Origin: Cytophagales bacterium
GTDB lineage: Bacteria > Bacteroidota > Bacteroidia > Cytophagales > Spirosomataceae
Reading direction: 5' to 3'
DNA: 64,000 nucleotides
Assembly (NCBI GenBank): GCA_024742395.1
Contig: JANSYO010000002.1
Location: 102,172 to 166,171 of the forward strand
Shown here one piece after another: positions 36,495 to 45,313 of the stretch. Both the position numbers and the translations under genes were made by a program. Numbering within the stretch: the stretch's first letter is position 1; every line of letters starts with the position of its first letter. The notes under the pieces were generated by a model that saw nothing but the letters and a program-made list of their open reading frames with translations, made no database searches and was not told where the DNA came from.

Positions 36495-38105
36495 TTAGTT
36501 TATTTGAACGTCTGTTAATTCAAAATTGGCTTTCAGTTTTATACTTCCGCTGGATACTTTAATTCTTTCAGGTGTAAGATTTTCCTCAAACTTGGCGGTA
36601 TCCCATTGACCATTATTGTTGGAATCTTCTATTAACCTTAATCTATAGGTACCAGGTATAACTGAAGGAAAGTTAAAATTGTCTGTAAAGTTTTGTTGCT
36701 CAATGATTTGATAAGTTTGACTATCTATAATTTGTATTATCTTATTACCGGAAAATTCATCAAATGAACCGGATATGGATGCTAGTTCATCTTGTTGATA
36801 AAGTGTGTTGATAAGTGTATAAGTATTATTAGTATCTGATCTATAGTTACTTATACTACCTGATTCTATTTGGAGTTTAATTTCTCTTTTGGCTGTAGCT
36901 TTGGTTTCTATTTTTAATTGGGTATGTGAGGGATCGAGCCATGTCGTTTTAAAATTTTCATTCGTAGTTGTATCTGATATTATCGCAATCTTTGATGTAT
37001 CTAAATTGGTGATTGGGTATTCAAAATTTAGTAGATATTCATTAGGAAGTTTGATTTTGGTTCCAGTTCGTATTTTTGGAGTAGTGATTCGTAAAACTTG
37101 GGGATTGTCTTTTCGAGTTGTTGATATTTGATTAAAGTAAACTTTTTGTTCGTGTTCTAAAATATTTCCGACGGAGTCAAGAACTATTATTTTAGTTAAT
37201 GTTGTATCTAATAGCGGAGGGTGATTAAAAAAAAGCAATTCTTTGTCCCTAATTTGATAAGTAAGGCTATCAGATTCATCTATGAATTCAACTTTAATAT
37301 CTTTGACATCTTTATTAAGCGTTACAGAAAAATTTGTTTGTCTTGACAATGATCTCTTTATTTTAGGTGGTGAGATATTATAGGGATAGACATTAAGGTC
37401 AATTTGTTTTATATTGCTATCGAGCTTTATTGTATTTGGGTAAAATCCAAATAGCTCTGATTCTTCATCGAAAATCAAATTCAAATTTTTATCAGTAAAG
37501 GCAATCAATCTATAGATAGAAGACTTTATGTTTTCGAATTCATAGTTACCGGTAGTATCGGTATTGTAAAAGTAATTGGGTTTGTGAAGAAGTAAAGGAA
37601 TGGTATCCGGTTTTGATATATCTAATAGGGCAACGGTCACTTTATCTGCGGGAAGGTTTGTCCATAGATCTTTAACTTTTCCTTTTATGGATAGAGAATC
37701 TATATAAGGGCCGGTACTAAAAACGAGTTTAAGGTTTTCAGCAGGATTCTTTTCATTTAGATCTTTTACTCCATTTCTAAAATTAAATGTATAGGTAGTA
37801 CTATCATTAAAATCTTGATCAAATCTTAATTCTATACCGTAAGGCTTAGATTTCAAATTATAGGTACCATTCGGTTCTGGCGTAATAATTAATTCTTGCC
37901 TTAAGGTAGTGGCATCTATCAATTCATTAAATTCCATAAGTACCGTATTCCCCTTAAAATTCTTCGTTTGATTTTCGGGCAGAACTTTAATTAATTCAGG
38001 TGCTGTTTCATCTTTAGGTCCTCCTGTTGGAGGTACAAATTGAGCACAGCCTGTTATAAAGTGTACTATAATTAATAGATAGAAAATTTGTGGTTTGTAA
38101 ATCAT
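36495..38105 (-). CDS. Ig-like domain (Big_5) lipoprotein
   Basis: A 536-residue lipoprotein (lipobox TGC near residue 20, then AQFVPPTGGPKDETAPELI). The first 110 residues form a Big_5 Ig-like domain of the type conserved across Bacteroidota (VLMEFNELIDATTLRQELII, YTFNFRNGVKDLNEKNP). The remainder is predicted as further beta-sandwich modules, and SGSFDEF ... IPGTYRLRLIEDSNNNGQWD near the end is a calcium-type loop. It probably sits in the cell envelope. It follows mnmG by 9 bp and may share its transcript. The function is unknown. Confidence 0.82.
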   Translation of the reverse strand: MIYKPQIFYLLIIVHFITGCAQFVPPTGGPKDETAPELIKVLPENQTKNFKGNTVLMEFNELIDATTLRQELIITPEPNGTYNLKSKPYGIELRFDQDFNDSTTYTFNFRNGVKDLNEKNPAENLKLVFSTGPYIDSLSIKGKVKDLWTNLPADKVTVALLDISKPDTIPLLLHKPNYFYNTDTTGNYEFENIKSSIYRLIAFTDKNLNLIFDEESELFGFYPNTIKLDSNIKQIDLNVYPYNISPPKIKRSLSRQTNFSVTLNKDVKDIKVEFIDESDSLTYQIRDKELLFFNHPPLLDTTLTKIIVLDSVGNILEHEQKVYFNQISTTRKDNPQVLRITTPKIRTGTKIKLPNEYLLNFEYPITNLDTSKIAIISDTTTNENFKTTWLDPSHTQLKIETKATAKREIKLQIESGSISNYRSDTNNTYTLINTLYQQDELASISGSFDEFSGNKIIQIIDSQTYQIIEQQNFTDNFNFPSVIPGTYRLRLIEDSNNNGQWDTAKFEENLTPERIKVSSGSIKLKANFELTDVQIN

Positions 38106-38114
38106 TGGATAAGT

Positions 38115-39977
38115 TTATCTTCCAAGAAATATCATTAATACAGAAATATCAGCAGGTGAAACACCACTTATACGAGATGCTTGTCCTAAAGTACTAGGTT
38201 TAATATGACTAAGTTTGTTTCTAGCCTCAATGGAAAGTGAAGTTAGTTTATGGTAGTCAAATTCAGGATTTATAGAGAGATCTTCTAATCTGTTCATTTT
38301 TTCAGCCATTTGAAGTTCTTTTTCTATGTATCTTTCATACTTAACTTTAATTTCTGCCTGTTCTACGGAGGCGGGATGCATTGTATTTAAGTAGTTTGAT
38401 AAATCGTTTGAAAGATCCTTTAATAGATTAATATTCATTTCAGGCCTTTTAAGAAGATTATAGAGTGTACTTCTTTCTTTTAATAAGGAAGATTTATTTT
38501 TTTCTAAAAACTCATTTGCCTCTTGAGGGTCTATTTTACTTTTTTCTAAAAAGGTATATATTTCGTCTGCTTGGTGATTTTTTAAAAGAACTTTATCCAT
38601 TCTTTCTTGAGAGGCTAATCCTATAGCATGGGCTTTAGGTGTTAGTCTTATATCTGCATTGTCTTGCCTTAGTAGGGTTCTGAACTCTGCTCTTGAAGTA
38701 AACATTCTATACGGTTCATCAGTACCTTTATTTATAAGGTCATCAATAAGTACGCCGATATAGGCTTCGTTTCTCTTTAAGATGAATGGCTCTTTATTGT
38801 GACATTTTAAGTGTGCATTAATACCTGCCATTAAGCCTTGAGAAGCTGCTTCTTCATATCCAGTGGTGCCATTAATTTGACCGGCAAAATATAAGTTTGC
38901 AACAGGTTTCGTTTCAAGACTTTGTTTTAATTGTGTAGGTGGGAAGTAGTCATACTCTATGGCATAACCTGGACGAAACATTTTTACATTTTCGAAGCCA
39001 GGTATTTTTCTTATAGCGGCATATTGAATGTCTTCTGGAAGTGAAGTTGAAAAGCCATTTACATACATTTCAACTGTATCCCATCCTTCCGGTTCAAGGA
39101 AGATTTGATGACGGTCTTTATCTGCAAATCGGTTTATTTTATCTTCAACCGAAGGACAGTATCTTGGACCAAGTCCTCTTATTCTACCGTTAAACATAGG
39201 CGATTTATCAAAGCCTTTTTTTAGTTCATCGTGTACTTCTTGATTGGTGTATGTAATCCAACAACTTCTTTGCTTTGAAAGAGGTTTGGTATCTGTGTAG
39301 GAAAATTTCTCTGGTTGATCATCACCAAGTTGTTCTTCCATTTTTGAGAAATCAATGGAGCGTTTATCGACTCTTGGTGGTGTACCGGTTTTCATTCTTC
39401 CGGCTTCAAATCCAAGATTTATCAAGTCTGCTGTAATTCCAATGGATGCTCTCTCTCCTGCCCTTCCGCCACCAAAATTCTTTTCGCCAATATGAATAAG
39501 TCCATTAAGGAATGTTCCGTTGGTTAGCACTACAGCGTTAGCTTTTATTTCAAGTCCTAATGAGGTTTTAACACCAATAGCTTTACCATCTTCCACTATT
39601 AGGCCTGTTGCCATTTCTTGCCAGAAGTCAATATTTGGATTTGCTTCGAGTATCCATCTCCATTCTTCTGAAAACCTAAATCGATCACTTTGACATCTCG
39701 GACTCCACATAGCGGGTCCTTTTGATCTATTAAGCATTCTAAATTGTATCATTGTTTTATCAGATACAATTCCTGACATTCCGCCTAAGGCGTCAATTTC
39801 GCGTACAATTTGTCCTTTTGCCACACCACCCATTGCTGGGTTACATGACATTTGTGCAATGGTTTGTAGGTTCATAGTAACAAGTAGAACCTTTGAACCC
39901 ATTGTAGCTGCAGCATGAGCGGCCTCGCATCCTGCGTGTCCTGCCCCTACTACTATTACATCATATTTAGGAAACAT
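38115..39977 (-). CDS. mnmG: tRNA uridine-5-carboxymethylaminomethyl synthesis enzyme MnmG
   Basis: A 620-residue FAD enzyme that, with MnmE, modifies the wobble uridine of several tRNAs. The start is at MFPKYDVIVVGAGHAGCEAA (39977): the dinucleotide-binding GxGxxG begins right after it, and the 21-codon extension upstream is made of parS-like palindromes rather than protein. Other marks are SCNPAMGGVAKG, the PRYCPSVEDK block, and the C-terminal RISGVSPADIS helix region. The gene is also known as gidA and is commonly near oriC. Confidence 0.97.
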   Translation of the reverse strand: MFPKYDVIVVGAGHAGCEAAHAAATMGSKVLLVTMNLQTIAQMSCNPAMGGVAKGQIVREIDALGGMSGIVSDKTMIQFRMLNRSKGPAMWSPRCQSDRFRFSEEWRWILEANPNIDFWQEMATGLIVEDGKAIGVKTSLGLEIKANAVVLTNGTFLNGLIHIGEKNFGGGRAGERASIGITADLINLGFEAGRMKTGTPPRVDKRSIDFSKMEEQLGDDQPEKFSYTDTKPLSKQRSCWITYTNQEVHDELKKGFDKSPMFNGRIRGLGPRYCPSVEDKINRFADKDRHQIFLEPEGWDTVEMYVNGFSTSLPEDIQYAAIRKIPGFENVKMFRPGYAIEYDYFPPTQLKQSLETKPVANLYFAGQINGTTGYEEAASQGLMAGINAHLKCHNKEPFILKRNEAYIGVLIDDLINKGTDEPYRMFTSRAEFRTLLRQDNADIRLTPKAHAIGLASQERMDKVLLKNHQADEIYTFLEKSKIDPQEANEFLEKNKSSLLKERSTLYNLLKRPEMNINLLKDLSNDLSNYLNTMHPASVEQAEIKVKYERYIEKELQMAEKMNRLEDLSINPEFDYHKLTSLSIEARNKLSHIKPSTLGQASRISGVSPADISVLMIFLGR

Positions 39978-39986
39978 ATTCTTTGG

Positions 39987-40038
39987 TGTTCCACGTGGAA
40001 CTTCTATTATTTTCGCTTTAAGTGTTTCACGTGGAAAC
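39987..40038. other. Two parS-like ParB-binding palindromes
   Basis: TGTTCCACGTGGAACT (39987-40002) matches the parS consensus TGTTnCACGTGnAACA at all but the last base. TGTTTCACGTGGAAAC (40023-40038) matches at 14 of 16. They lie in the mnmG leader, 10-61 bp before the start codon. parS sites cluster around bacterial origins and recruit ParB for chromosome segregation. ParA and ParB themselves are not in the window. Confidence 0.7.
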
Positions 40039-40061
40039 ATTAATTTATTTGAACAGAATTA

Positions 40062-40090
40062 AAATAGGCGGTGTTCTGAACCGCCTATTT
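40062..40090 (-). terminator. Terminator after the DUF4175 gene
   Basis: AAATAGGCGG (40062-40071) pairs with CCGCCTATTT (40081-40090), with a 9-nt loop. Read on the minus strand it follows the DUF4175 stop and is flanked by A/T runs. It separates that transcript from mnmG. Confidence 0.7.
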
Positions 40091-40110
40091 ATTATAAAAT
40101 ACAGAGATAG

Positions 40111-43100
40111 TTAGTTCAATCGCTTAAAGTAATTATCTGTTTCTTGTTTATAAAATGGGGTAAAATTAGGAGGTGTAGTCCTGATTAATTCTTGCTGTTT
40201 TTGCTTTTCTTTCATGAAGTTTTCTAAAGATGGAGGTGATGGTCGTTCGAATTCTAAGGCTGTTTTTGATTTTCGTTTCGTATCTAACTCCTGTTCTTTG
40301 ATAGCTTTTTCAGCTTCTAATAGTCTTGTTTCAATGTTCTGTTGACGCTTAAATAATGCCGGAGTTATCCGCTTATTTATAAGATCGTTTTCTGTATCAT
40401 CCATTTGTTTTTGCAATTGCTGTAATTCACCACCTAGTTTTTTACCCATTTCGGTGCCGTTTAATTGCTCCTGCATTTCTTTCAATTGTTTTCTGATTTT
40501 GGCTTGCTCCCCCGCTATTTTAGCTAGTTCTTCCGAAAGTCCTTTTTGTCCCTTTCCAGATTCCTTTCCAAGCCCTTTCATTCTCTCATTTAGCTTTTGT
40601 TGTGATTCTCCAGCACCTGGCATAGGCATCTTACCTGACTTCCCCCCTTTCCCGCTTCCCGGCATAGACATGGCCATCATATCTTGCATCTGCTGAAAAG
40701 TATCACTCAATAGTAAGGCAAGATTATTAATGGAGGTCATTGAGAATTGCTGTTTGGCAGAGGCTTTTGGTAAGTCACGTTCTTTCAAAAGGGCGATAGA
40801 TTCATCCATGCTATTCTTCATTTGGGTTACTTCTTTGGTAACGAAGCTCTCGATTTGCATTACACGCTGAGCCAAGGAATAAAGACTATCCTCTATTACT
40901 TTGGCATCATCTACAAGTTTCAACTGATTCTGGGATAGGTCCACAAACCTCGGGTCAGATTTTGAAAGACCTTTAAATTCTTTCATCAGCTTTTCCTGAT
41001 CAAATGAAAGTGTTACAAGATTTTCAAGAATAGCACGCAAGGCATCCATATCAAGATCTAGCTGTTTCATTTCAGCAGATTGCATTTGTTGCTTCATTTG
41101 CTGAGACATGGCTTTCATATTTTTGGCCGCCTTTTTCTGTGATTTAGAGGACTCTTTATTCTCTTGATTTTTTAGTTGTTCCTCTGCTTTTTCCTGATCT
41201 TCAGAAATCTCTTCTTGCTTCTCTTTTTGGGTATCTGTTTCCTTTCTTAATTCTTTACTTAGCTTTTCTATTTCTTTGAGTTTATCTTTCTTCTCCTCAA
41301 ATTTCTCAGCTAATTTTTCCTGTTCTTTTTTAAGATCTTCATTAGCCGCCTTATCTTCTTTTTTAGTTTGTTCAGTTTTCTCAGCTAATTTTTCTTGTTT
41401 CTCAGCCAGTTCTTCAAGTTCTTTAGAGACTTGTTCAACTTTCTGTTTAAGCTGCATATTTTTGAAAAGCTTCAGAGTACGGTCAATATCTCTGTCCAGG
41501 TTTCTTTCCTGATCTTTCATCTTTTGAAGCTGATCCATCATTTTATCAGTTTCATTCTTCTCTAGCATTTCTTCCATCTGTTTGAAGAGTTCACTTTCTT
41601 CATCTTTCATCAGCTCATTTAGCATTTGTTGTAACTGCTCCATCTTTTGCTGTGTTTCAGGGCTCTGCTGTTGAAATCTGTTTTGCTTTTCCTGCATTTT
41701 GTCGAATTGCTTTTGCAATTCTTGCAGGTCTTCCATCATTTGTTGACGTTTCTTCAGAAGGTCTTCCAGTTTCTTTTTATCTTGATAATCAATCTGTTTT
41801 TTCGTTTTTAGAGTTTTATCAAGGTCTGACATGCTCTTCTTTAAATCTTTTGATTTCTTCAGAAGATCTTCCATTTTGTCTTCAGTATTCTCTATCTGCT
41901 TATCTACTTCTTCATCAAACTTCTCGGTAGAAGGTAAACCAAAAGTCATTAAAGAGGATTTAACAGATTTGGCTCCGTTGACACCATCATTGTCCCATAG
42001 TTCCAAATAGTACTCAATTTGGTCTTCCTGTTGTAGGCCAAGTTTATTAAGATCAAACTGATGAAAGAAAGTTTGAGACAGCTGGCTTTTGTTAAAAGCA
42101 ATAGGCACAGATTTATAATCTTTATTTTCCTCTCCTTTCTTTTTGTATTTCAGTTTAAAATCGGAGAAACCATAGTCATCAGAGATATTTCCACCAAAAG
42201 CTATATAGTTATAGAGCGTGGTGTCTTTTATCTGCTCCAGTTGAATTTTTGGAAACTGATCGGTAATAACATTTATATAATAATCTATGCTTTGATCAGA
42301 TTGGACCAAATTATTTTTTATAATAACTTGATAATCAGATGATTGTCTTAGGTTTTTAACAAACGAATACTCATTGCTATTGTTTCTTACAGCTTTTGAG
42401 ACTGTTTTCGTATCAAAGACTACTGATAATGAGTCGGCATATTGAGTTTTAAAAATCCATTTAAGATTTGTTCCCTCCGGAACAATCAAATTTCCTACGT
42501 TTTGCAGCCTCTCAGCCTTTTTGTTAAGATAACTGGGGTAATTGGCTATTACATCAAAAGAAAGGAGCTCGGGCTTGTTTAAAAGGCTAATTTCATGCTT
42601 TTCAGAATCAAAACCAGAAGCTTGGAAATTGAAAGAGACATTGTTTTGTAATTTGTTAAAGACATATTCATATTCATTAGAACTTCCACCTTCTACTGAA
42701 TTCATCCTGAACCTTCTGTCATTATAGACCAGGTATACTTCATCAGGAATGGCATCTCCTTCTAATTTTAATTTTAGATTGAAATCTTCGTTTCTGAAAG
42801 CATTCAAATTTTCGTTTTCCAGTACAAATTCAAAAGGGGCTTCTTCTACAAACTCCTGACGAAAATTTATTATGCGTTCGCTGCTTTTGAAAAACGAAGG
42901 AGAAATAGCAGAAATAAACAAAAGAACAACAACTGGCGGTAAAGCATATTTCAAGTATTTCTTATTCTCTCCCAGATTTACGGCATCTGAGAATTGATAA
43001 AACTTAAGCTTACTGCTTTTTTGCTCGATACTGGCCAATAATAAGGCATTATCTTTAGAGGCAGTAGATGATAACTGTAATGTATTGAGTAACTTATCAC

Positions 43101-43416
43101 CTATTTCAGGGAAGAATTTTCCAATATCCTGAGCAGCGTCTGAATTGCTTACACCTTGTTTCAATTTGAAGAAATAAAGCAAAGGCTTACCAATTAGGAA
43201 AACTAACGTATAAACTGCCGTACCTATTAGTATAAGTAGCAGTAAACCTCTGAATACACTGCCAAAGCGACCAAAATACTCAATAAAATTAACGAATAGG
43301 AAGGCCGAAAGCACCAAGCCTACAGAAAGTAAGAGACCCTTTATCAGCTGGTTTTTATAATACTTGCTTTTGTATTCCTCAATTTTATCATTGAGAATAT
43401 CTATGGAATTGCTCAT
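40111..43416 (-). CDS. DUF4175 family membrane protein with long coiled coil
   Basis: A 1101-residue protein. Residues 1-75 hold two membrane segments (LIKGLLLSVGLVLSAFLFV and VFRGLLLLILIGTAVYTLVF), with a third near residue 155. A periplasmic beta-rich part follows to about 490. Residues about 500-800 are an unbroken Glu/Lys/Gln-rich coiled coil, then a Met/Gly-rich MPGSGKGGKSGKMPMPG linker. This is the conserved Bacteroidota DUF4175 pattern. A role in envelope organisation is plausible but unproven. The coiled coil can give spurious hits to other coiled-coil proteins. Confidence 0.88.
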   Translation of the reverse strand: MSNSIDILNDKIEEYKSKYYKNQLIKGLLLSVGLVLSAFLFVNFIEYFGRFGSVFRGLLLLILIGTAVYTLVFLIGKPLLYFFKLKQGVSNSDAAQDIGKFFPEIGDKLLNTLQLSSTASKDNALLLASIEQKSSKLKFYQFSDAVNLGENKKYLKYALPPVVVLLFISAISPSFFKSSERIINFRQEFVEEAPFEFVLENENLNAFRNEDFNLKLKLEGDAIPDEVYLVYNDRRFRMNSVEGGSSNEYEYVFNKLQNNVSFNFQASGFDSEKHEISLLNKPELLSFDVIANYPSYLNKKAERLQNVGNLIVPEGTNLKWIFKTQYADSLSVVFDTKTVSKAVRNNSNEYSFVKNLRQSSDYQVIIKNNLVQSDQSIDYYINVITDQFPKIQLEQIKDTTLYNYIAFGGNISDDYGFSDFKLKYKKKGEENKDYKSVPIAFNKSQLSQTFFHQFDLNKLGLQQEDQIEYYLELWDNDGVNGAKSVKSSLMTFGLPSTEKFDEEVDKQIENTEDKMEDLLKKSKDLKKSMSDLDKTLKTKKQIDYQDKKKLEDLLKKRQQMMEDLQELQKQFDKMQEKQNRFQQQSPETQQKMEQLQQMLNELMKDEESELFKQMEEMLEKNETDKMMDQLQKMKDQERNLDRDIDRTLKLFKNMQLKQKVEQVSKELEELAEKQEKLAEKTEQTKKEDKAANEDLKKEQEKLAEKFEEKKDKLKEIEKLSKELRKETDTQKEKQEEISEDQEKAEEQLKNQENKESSKSQKKAAKNMKAMSQQMKQQMQSAEMKQLDLDMDALRAILENLVTLSFDQEKLMKEFKGLSKSDPRFVDLSQNQLKLVDDAKVIEDSLYSLAQRVMQIESFVTKEVTQMKNSMDESIALLKERDLPKASAKQQFSMTSINNLALLLSDTFQQMQDMMAMSMPGSGKGGKSGKMPMPGAGESQQKLNERMKGLGKESGKGQKGLSEELAKIAGEQAKIRKQLKEMQEQLNGTEMGKKLGGELQQLQKQMDDTENDLINKRITPALFKRQQNIETRLLEAEKAIKEQELDTKRKSKTALEFERPSPPSLENFMKEKQKQQELIRTTPPNFTPFYKQETDNYFKRLN

Positions 43417-43426
43417 AATAAGCTTA

Positions 43427-44191
43427 TTAAGTCTTCAATGTTAACGAAACAGGACAGTGATCTGACATAACTACATCCGGATGAATTTTTGAGTCAGTCA
43501 GTAAATCGTTCATTTCTTCAGAAGCAAAAAAGTAATCTATACGCCATCCCTTGTTATTTCCTCTGGCTCCGGCTCTGTAAGACCACCACGTATAATGATC
43601 GGGCTCGTTGTTAAAATGTCTGAAGGTATCAGTAAACCCAGTATCAAGAAACTGCCCTACCCATTCTCTTTCTTCAGGCAAAAAACCTGAACTGTTTTTA
43701 TTACTTACCGGATTATGAATATCAATAGCTTTATGGCAAATGTTTACATCACCGCAAAGCAAAATATTCTTGTGAATCTTCTTTTGCTCAGTAATATAAC
43801 CTTGTATATCGTTGAGAAAACTCATTTTAATATCTTGTCTGATATCTCCTGTTGTCCCGGAAGGAAAATAGGCACAAATGAGTTTGAATTGGTCAAATTC
43901 TGTAGAAATAACGCGACCTTCAAAATCAAAAAGCTCTACATTCATTCCATATTCTACTTTTTTCGGGCTCACTTTTGTCAGAATAGCCACGCCGCTATAG
44001 CCCTTTTTTTGTGCAGGATACCAATAACATTCATAGCCAAGAGCTTCAAAATCAGGCTGAACAAGATCCGTTTCATGTAGTTTAATCTCCTGAAGACACA
44101 GAACATCAGGACTTTCTGATTGAAGCCATTCCAATAATCCTTTCTTAATTGCAGCTCTTATTCCGTTTACGTTAAAGGTAAAAATTCTCAT
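43427..44191 (-). CDS. xth: Exodeoxyribonuclease III (AP endonuclease)
   Basis: A 254-residue DNA repair nuclease that nicks abasic sites and trims 3' ends. The endonuclease/exonuclease/phosphatase family motifs are FNVNGIRAA (N-terminal Asn), CLQEIKLHE (metal-binding Glu), GDVNICHKAIDI (Asp and Asn), WSYRAGARGNNKGWRIDYFF and MSDHCPVSL (catalytic His). The length fits ExoA/XthA. It ends 10 bp before the DUF4175 start and begins 2 bp after a small hypothetical gene, so the three likely form one transcript. Confidence 0.95.
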   Translation of the reverse strand: MRIFTFNVNGIRAAIKKGLLEWLQSESPDVLCLQEIKLHETDLVQPDFEALGYECYWYPAQKKGYSGVAILTKVSPKKVEYGMNVELFDFEGRVISTEFDQFKLICAYFPSGTTGDIRQDIKMSFLNDIQGYITEQKKIHKNILLCGDVNICHKAIDIHNPVSNKNSSGFLPEEREWVGQFLDTGFTDTFRHFNNEPDHYTWWSYRAGARGNNKGWRIDYFFASEEMNDLLTDSKIHPDVVMSDHCPVSLTLKT

Positions 44192-44193
44192 TA

Positions 44194-44559
44194 TTAAATA
44201 TGTAGGCCTATTTCCGTTTTAAAGTATTGTATTACGTAATGTTTTAATAAAGTTTCCTGTGAAAACAAGTCAAAAGGAGGTAGTTTATTCACCAGCTCCC
44301 AATGTGGCCACCCTTCTTCATCTTTACCAAGAAGGGTATAATAGCCACCCTGACTCAGTACTTTGCATGTGGCAATATGTATTAAATCTTGTTTTTGTTC
44401 TTTGGTAAAATGTTGAGGTCCTTCACCAAGTTCCTGAAGACCTATTAGAAACAATACAGCCTTCAGATCTGATGGTTTTTTACCAACACTCTGTTCAAAG
44501 AAAGACATCACTTTCTTCCAATTTTCCTCAATTTCTTGACTATCAGTATTTTTAGTCAT
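44194..44559 (-). CDS. Conserved hypothetical protein
   Basis: A 121-residue soluble protein with no signal or membrane segment. It has a compact look: helix EENWKKVMSFFEQSVGK, a LKAVLFLIGLQELGEGPQHF core, then GYYTLLGKDEEGWPHWELV. The evenly spaced hydrophobic positions suggest a real folded domain, perhaps conserved in related bacteria. It is probably co-transcribed with xth (2-bp gap) and divergent from comF. Not recognised as a named family. Confidence 0.65.
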   Translation of the reverse strand: MTKNTDSQEIEENWKKVMSFFEQSVGKKPSDLKAVLFLIGLQELGEGPQHFTKEQKQDLIHIATCKVLSQGGYYTLLGKDEEGWPHWELVNKLPPFDLFSQETLLKHYVIQYFKTEIGLHI

Positions 44560-44571
44560 AAATTTCTCTCA

Positions 44572-45258
44572 ATGAATCCACTTAATTTAGCCAAAGATCT
44601 TTTCTTTCCGCGTATTTGTGCGGCCTGTGAAAATATATTAACACCATATGAAAATCATATTTGTGTTTCATGTCATATTCACTTACCAAAATTTACCCCT
44701 GATGATATTACAAAAGAAATTTTGTCTAAAAAGTTCTGGGGCAAAATTCCTGTCAAAAATACTTATTCGTTCTTACAATTTACTAAAAATGGACCTGTTC
44801 AGCGAATTCTTCATCAATTGAAGTATAGAAATAAAACTGAACTGGCAGTATATCTCGGTAAATGGTTTGGCAATGAGCTTAAAATCAATGACTTTGATAA
44901 GGAAATTGACTTGATTATTGGTGTACCGTTGCATCCCGTAAAGAAAAAACGACGTGGATATAATCAAGCGGATTGTTTTGCGAAGGGATTGTCAGAGAGC
45001 CTGCAAGTACCTTATAACGAAGAAGCACTTATAAGAGTAAGTTTTACCGAAACGCAAACGAATAAGTCGAGATTTAAACGATTTAGAAATATGGAAGGTG
45101 TTTTTGAGGTTGAAAAACCCGACTTAATCAAAAACAAGAGAATAGCATTAGTAGATGACGTCTTAACTACCGGAGCTACATTGGAAGTAGCCGGATTAGA
45201 ATTACTTAAAGCCGGCTGTCAGGAGCTTTCTATTCTAACCATTGCGGCAGCACTTTAA
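44572..45258 (+). CDS. comF: ComF family phosphoribosyltransferase-like protein
   Basis: A 228-residue protein related to ComF of the DNA-uptake machinery. ATG 44572 (MNPLNLAKDLFFP) is preferred over an upstream frame that overlaps the divergent gene. Residues about 15-35 hold a zinc finger, CAAC ... CVSCH. The PRTase domain follows with LIIGVPLHPVKKKRRGYNQA and the PRPP loop RIALVDDVLTTGATLE near residue 190. ComF proteins act in natural transformation and possibly DNA repair. No other com genes are near. Confidence 0.92.
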   Translation: MNPLNLAKDLFFPRICAACENILTPYENHICVSCHIHLPKFTPDDITKEILSKKFWGKIPVKNTYSFLQFTKNGPVQRILHQLKYRNKTELAVYLGKWFGNELKINDFDKEIDLIIGVPLHPVKKKRRGYNQADCFAKGLSESLQVPYNEEALIRVSFTETQTNKSRFKRFRNMEGVFEVEKPDLIKNKRIALVDDVLTTGATLEVAGLELLKAGCQELSILTIAAAL

Positions 45259-45262
45259 ATGA

Positions 45263-45290
45263 AAAGACCCCTGATTTCTCAGAGGTCTTT
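45263..45290. terminator. Bidirectional terminator between comF and gldJ
   Basis: AAAGACCCCTGA (45263-45274) pairs with TCAGAGGTCTTT (45279-45290) with one mismatch, loop TTTC. A/T runs lie on both sides, so it can serve comF (+) and gldJ (-). Confidence 0.75.
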
Positions 45291-45313
45291 AAAAAATTTC
45301 CTTAAACTATTTC

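Noticed and set aside
41276..41512. Ser/Phe-rich frames opposite the DUF4175 gene
   Set aside because: They are shadows of the Glu/Lys coiled coil on the other strand.
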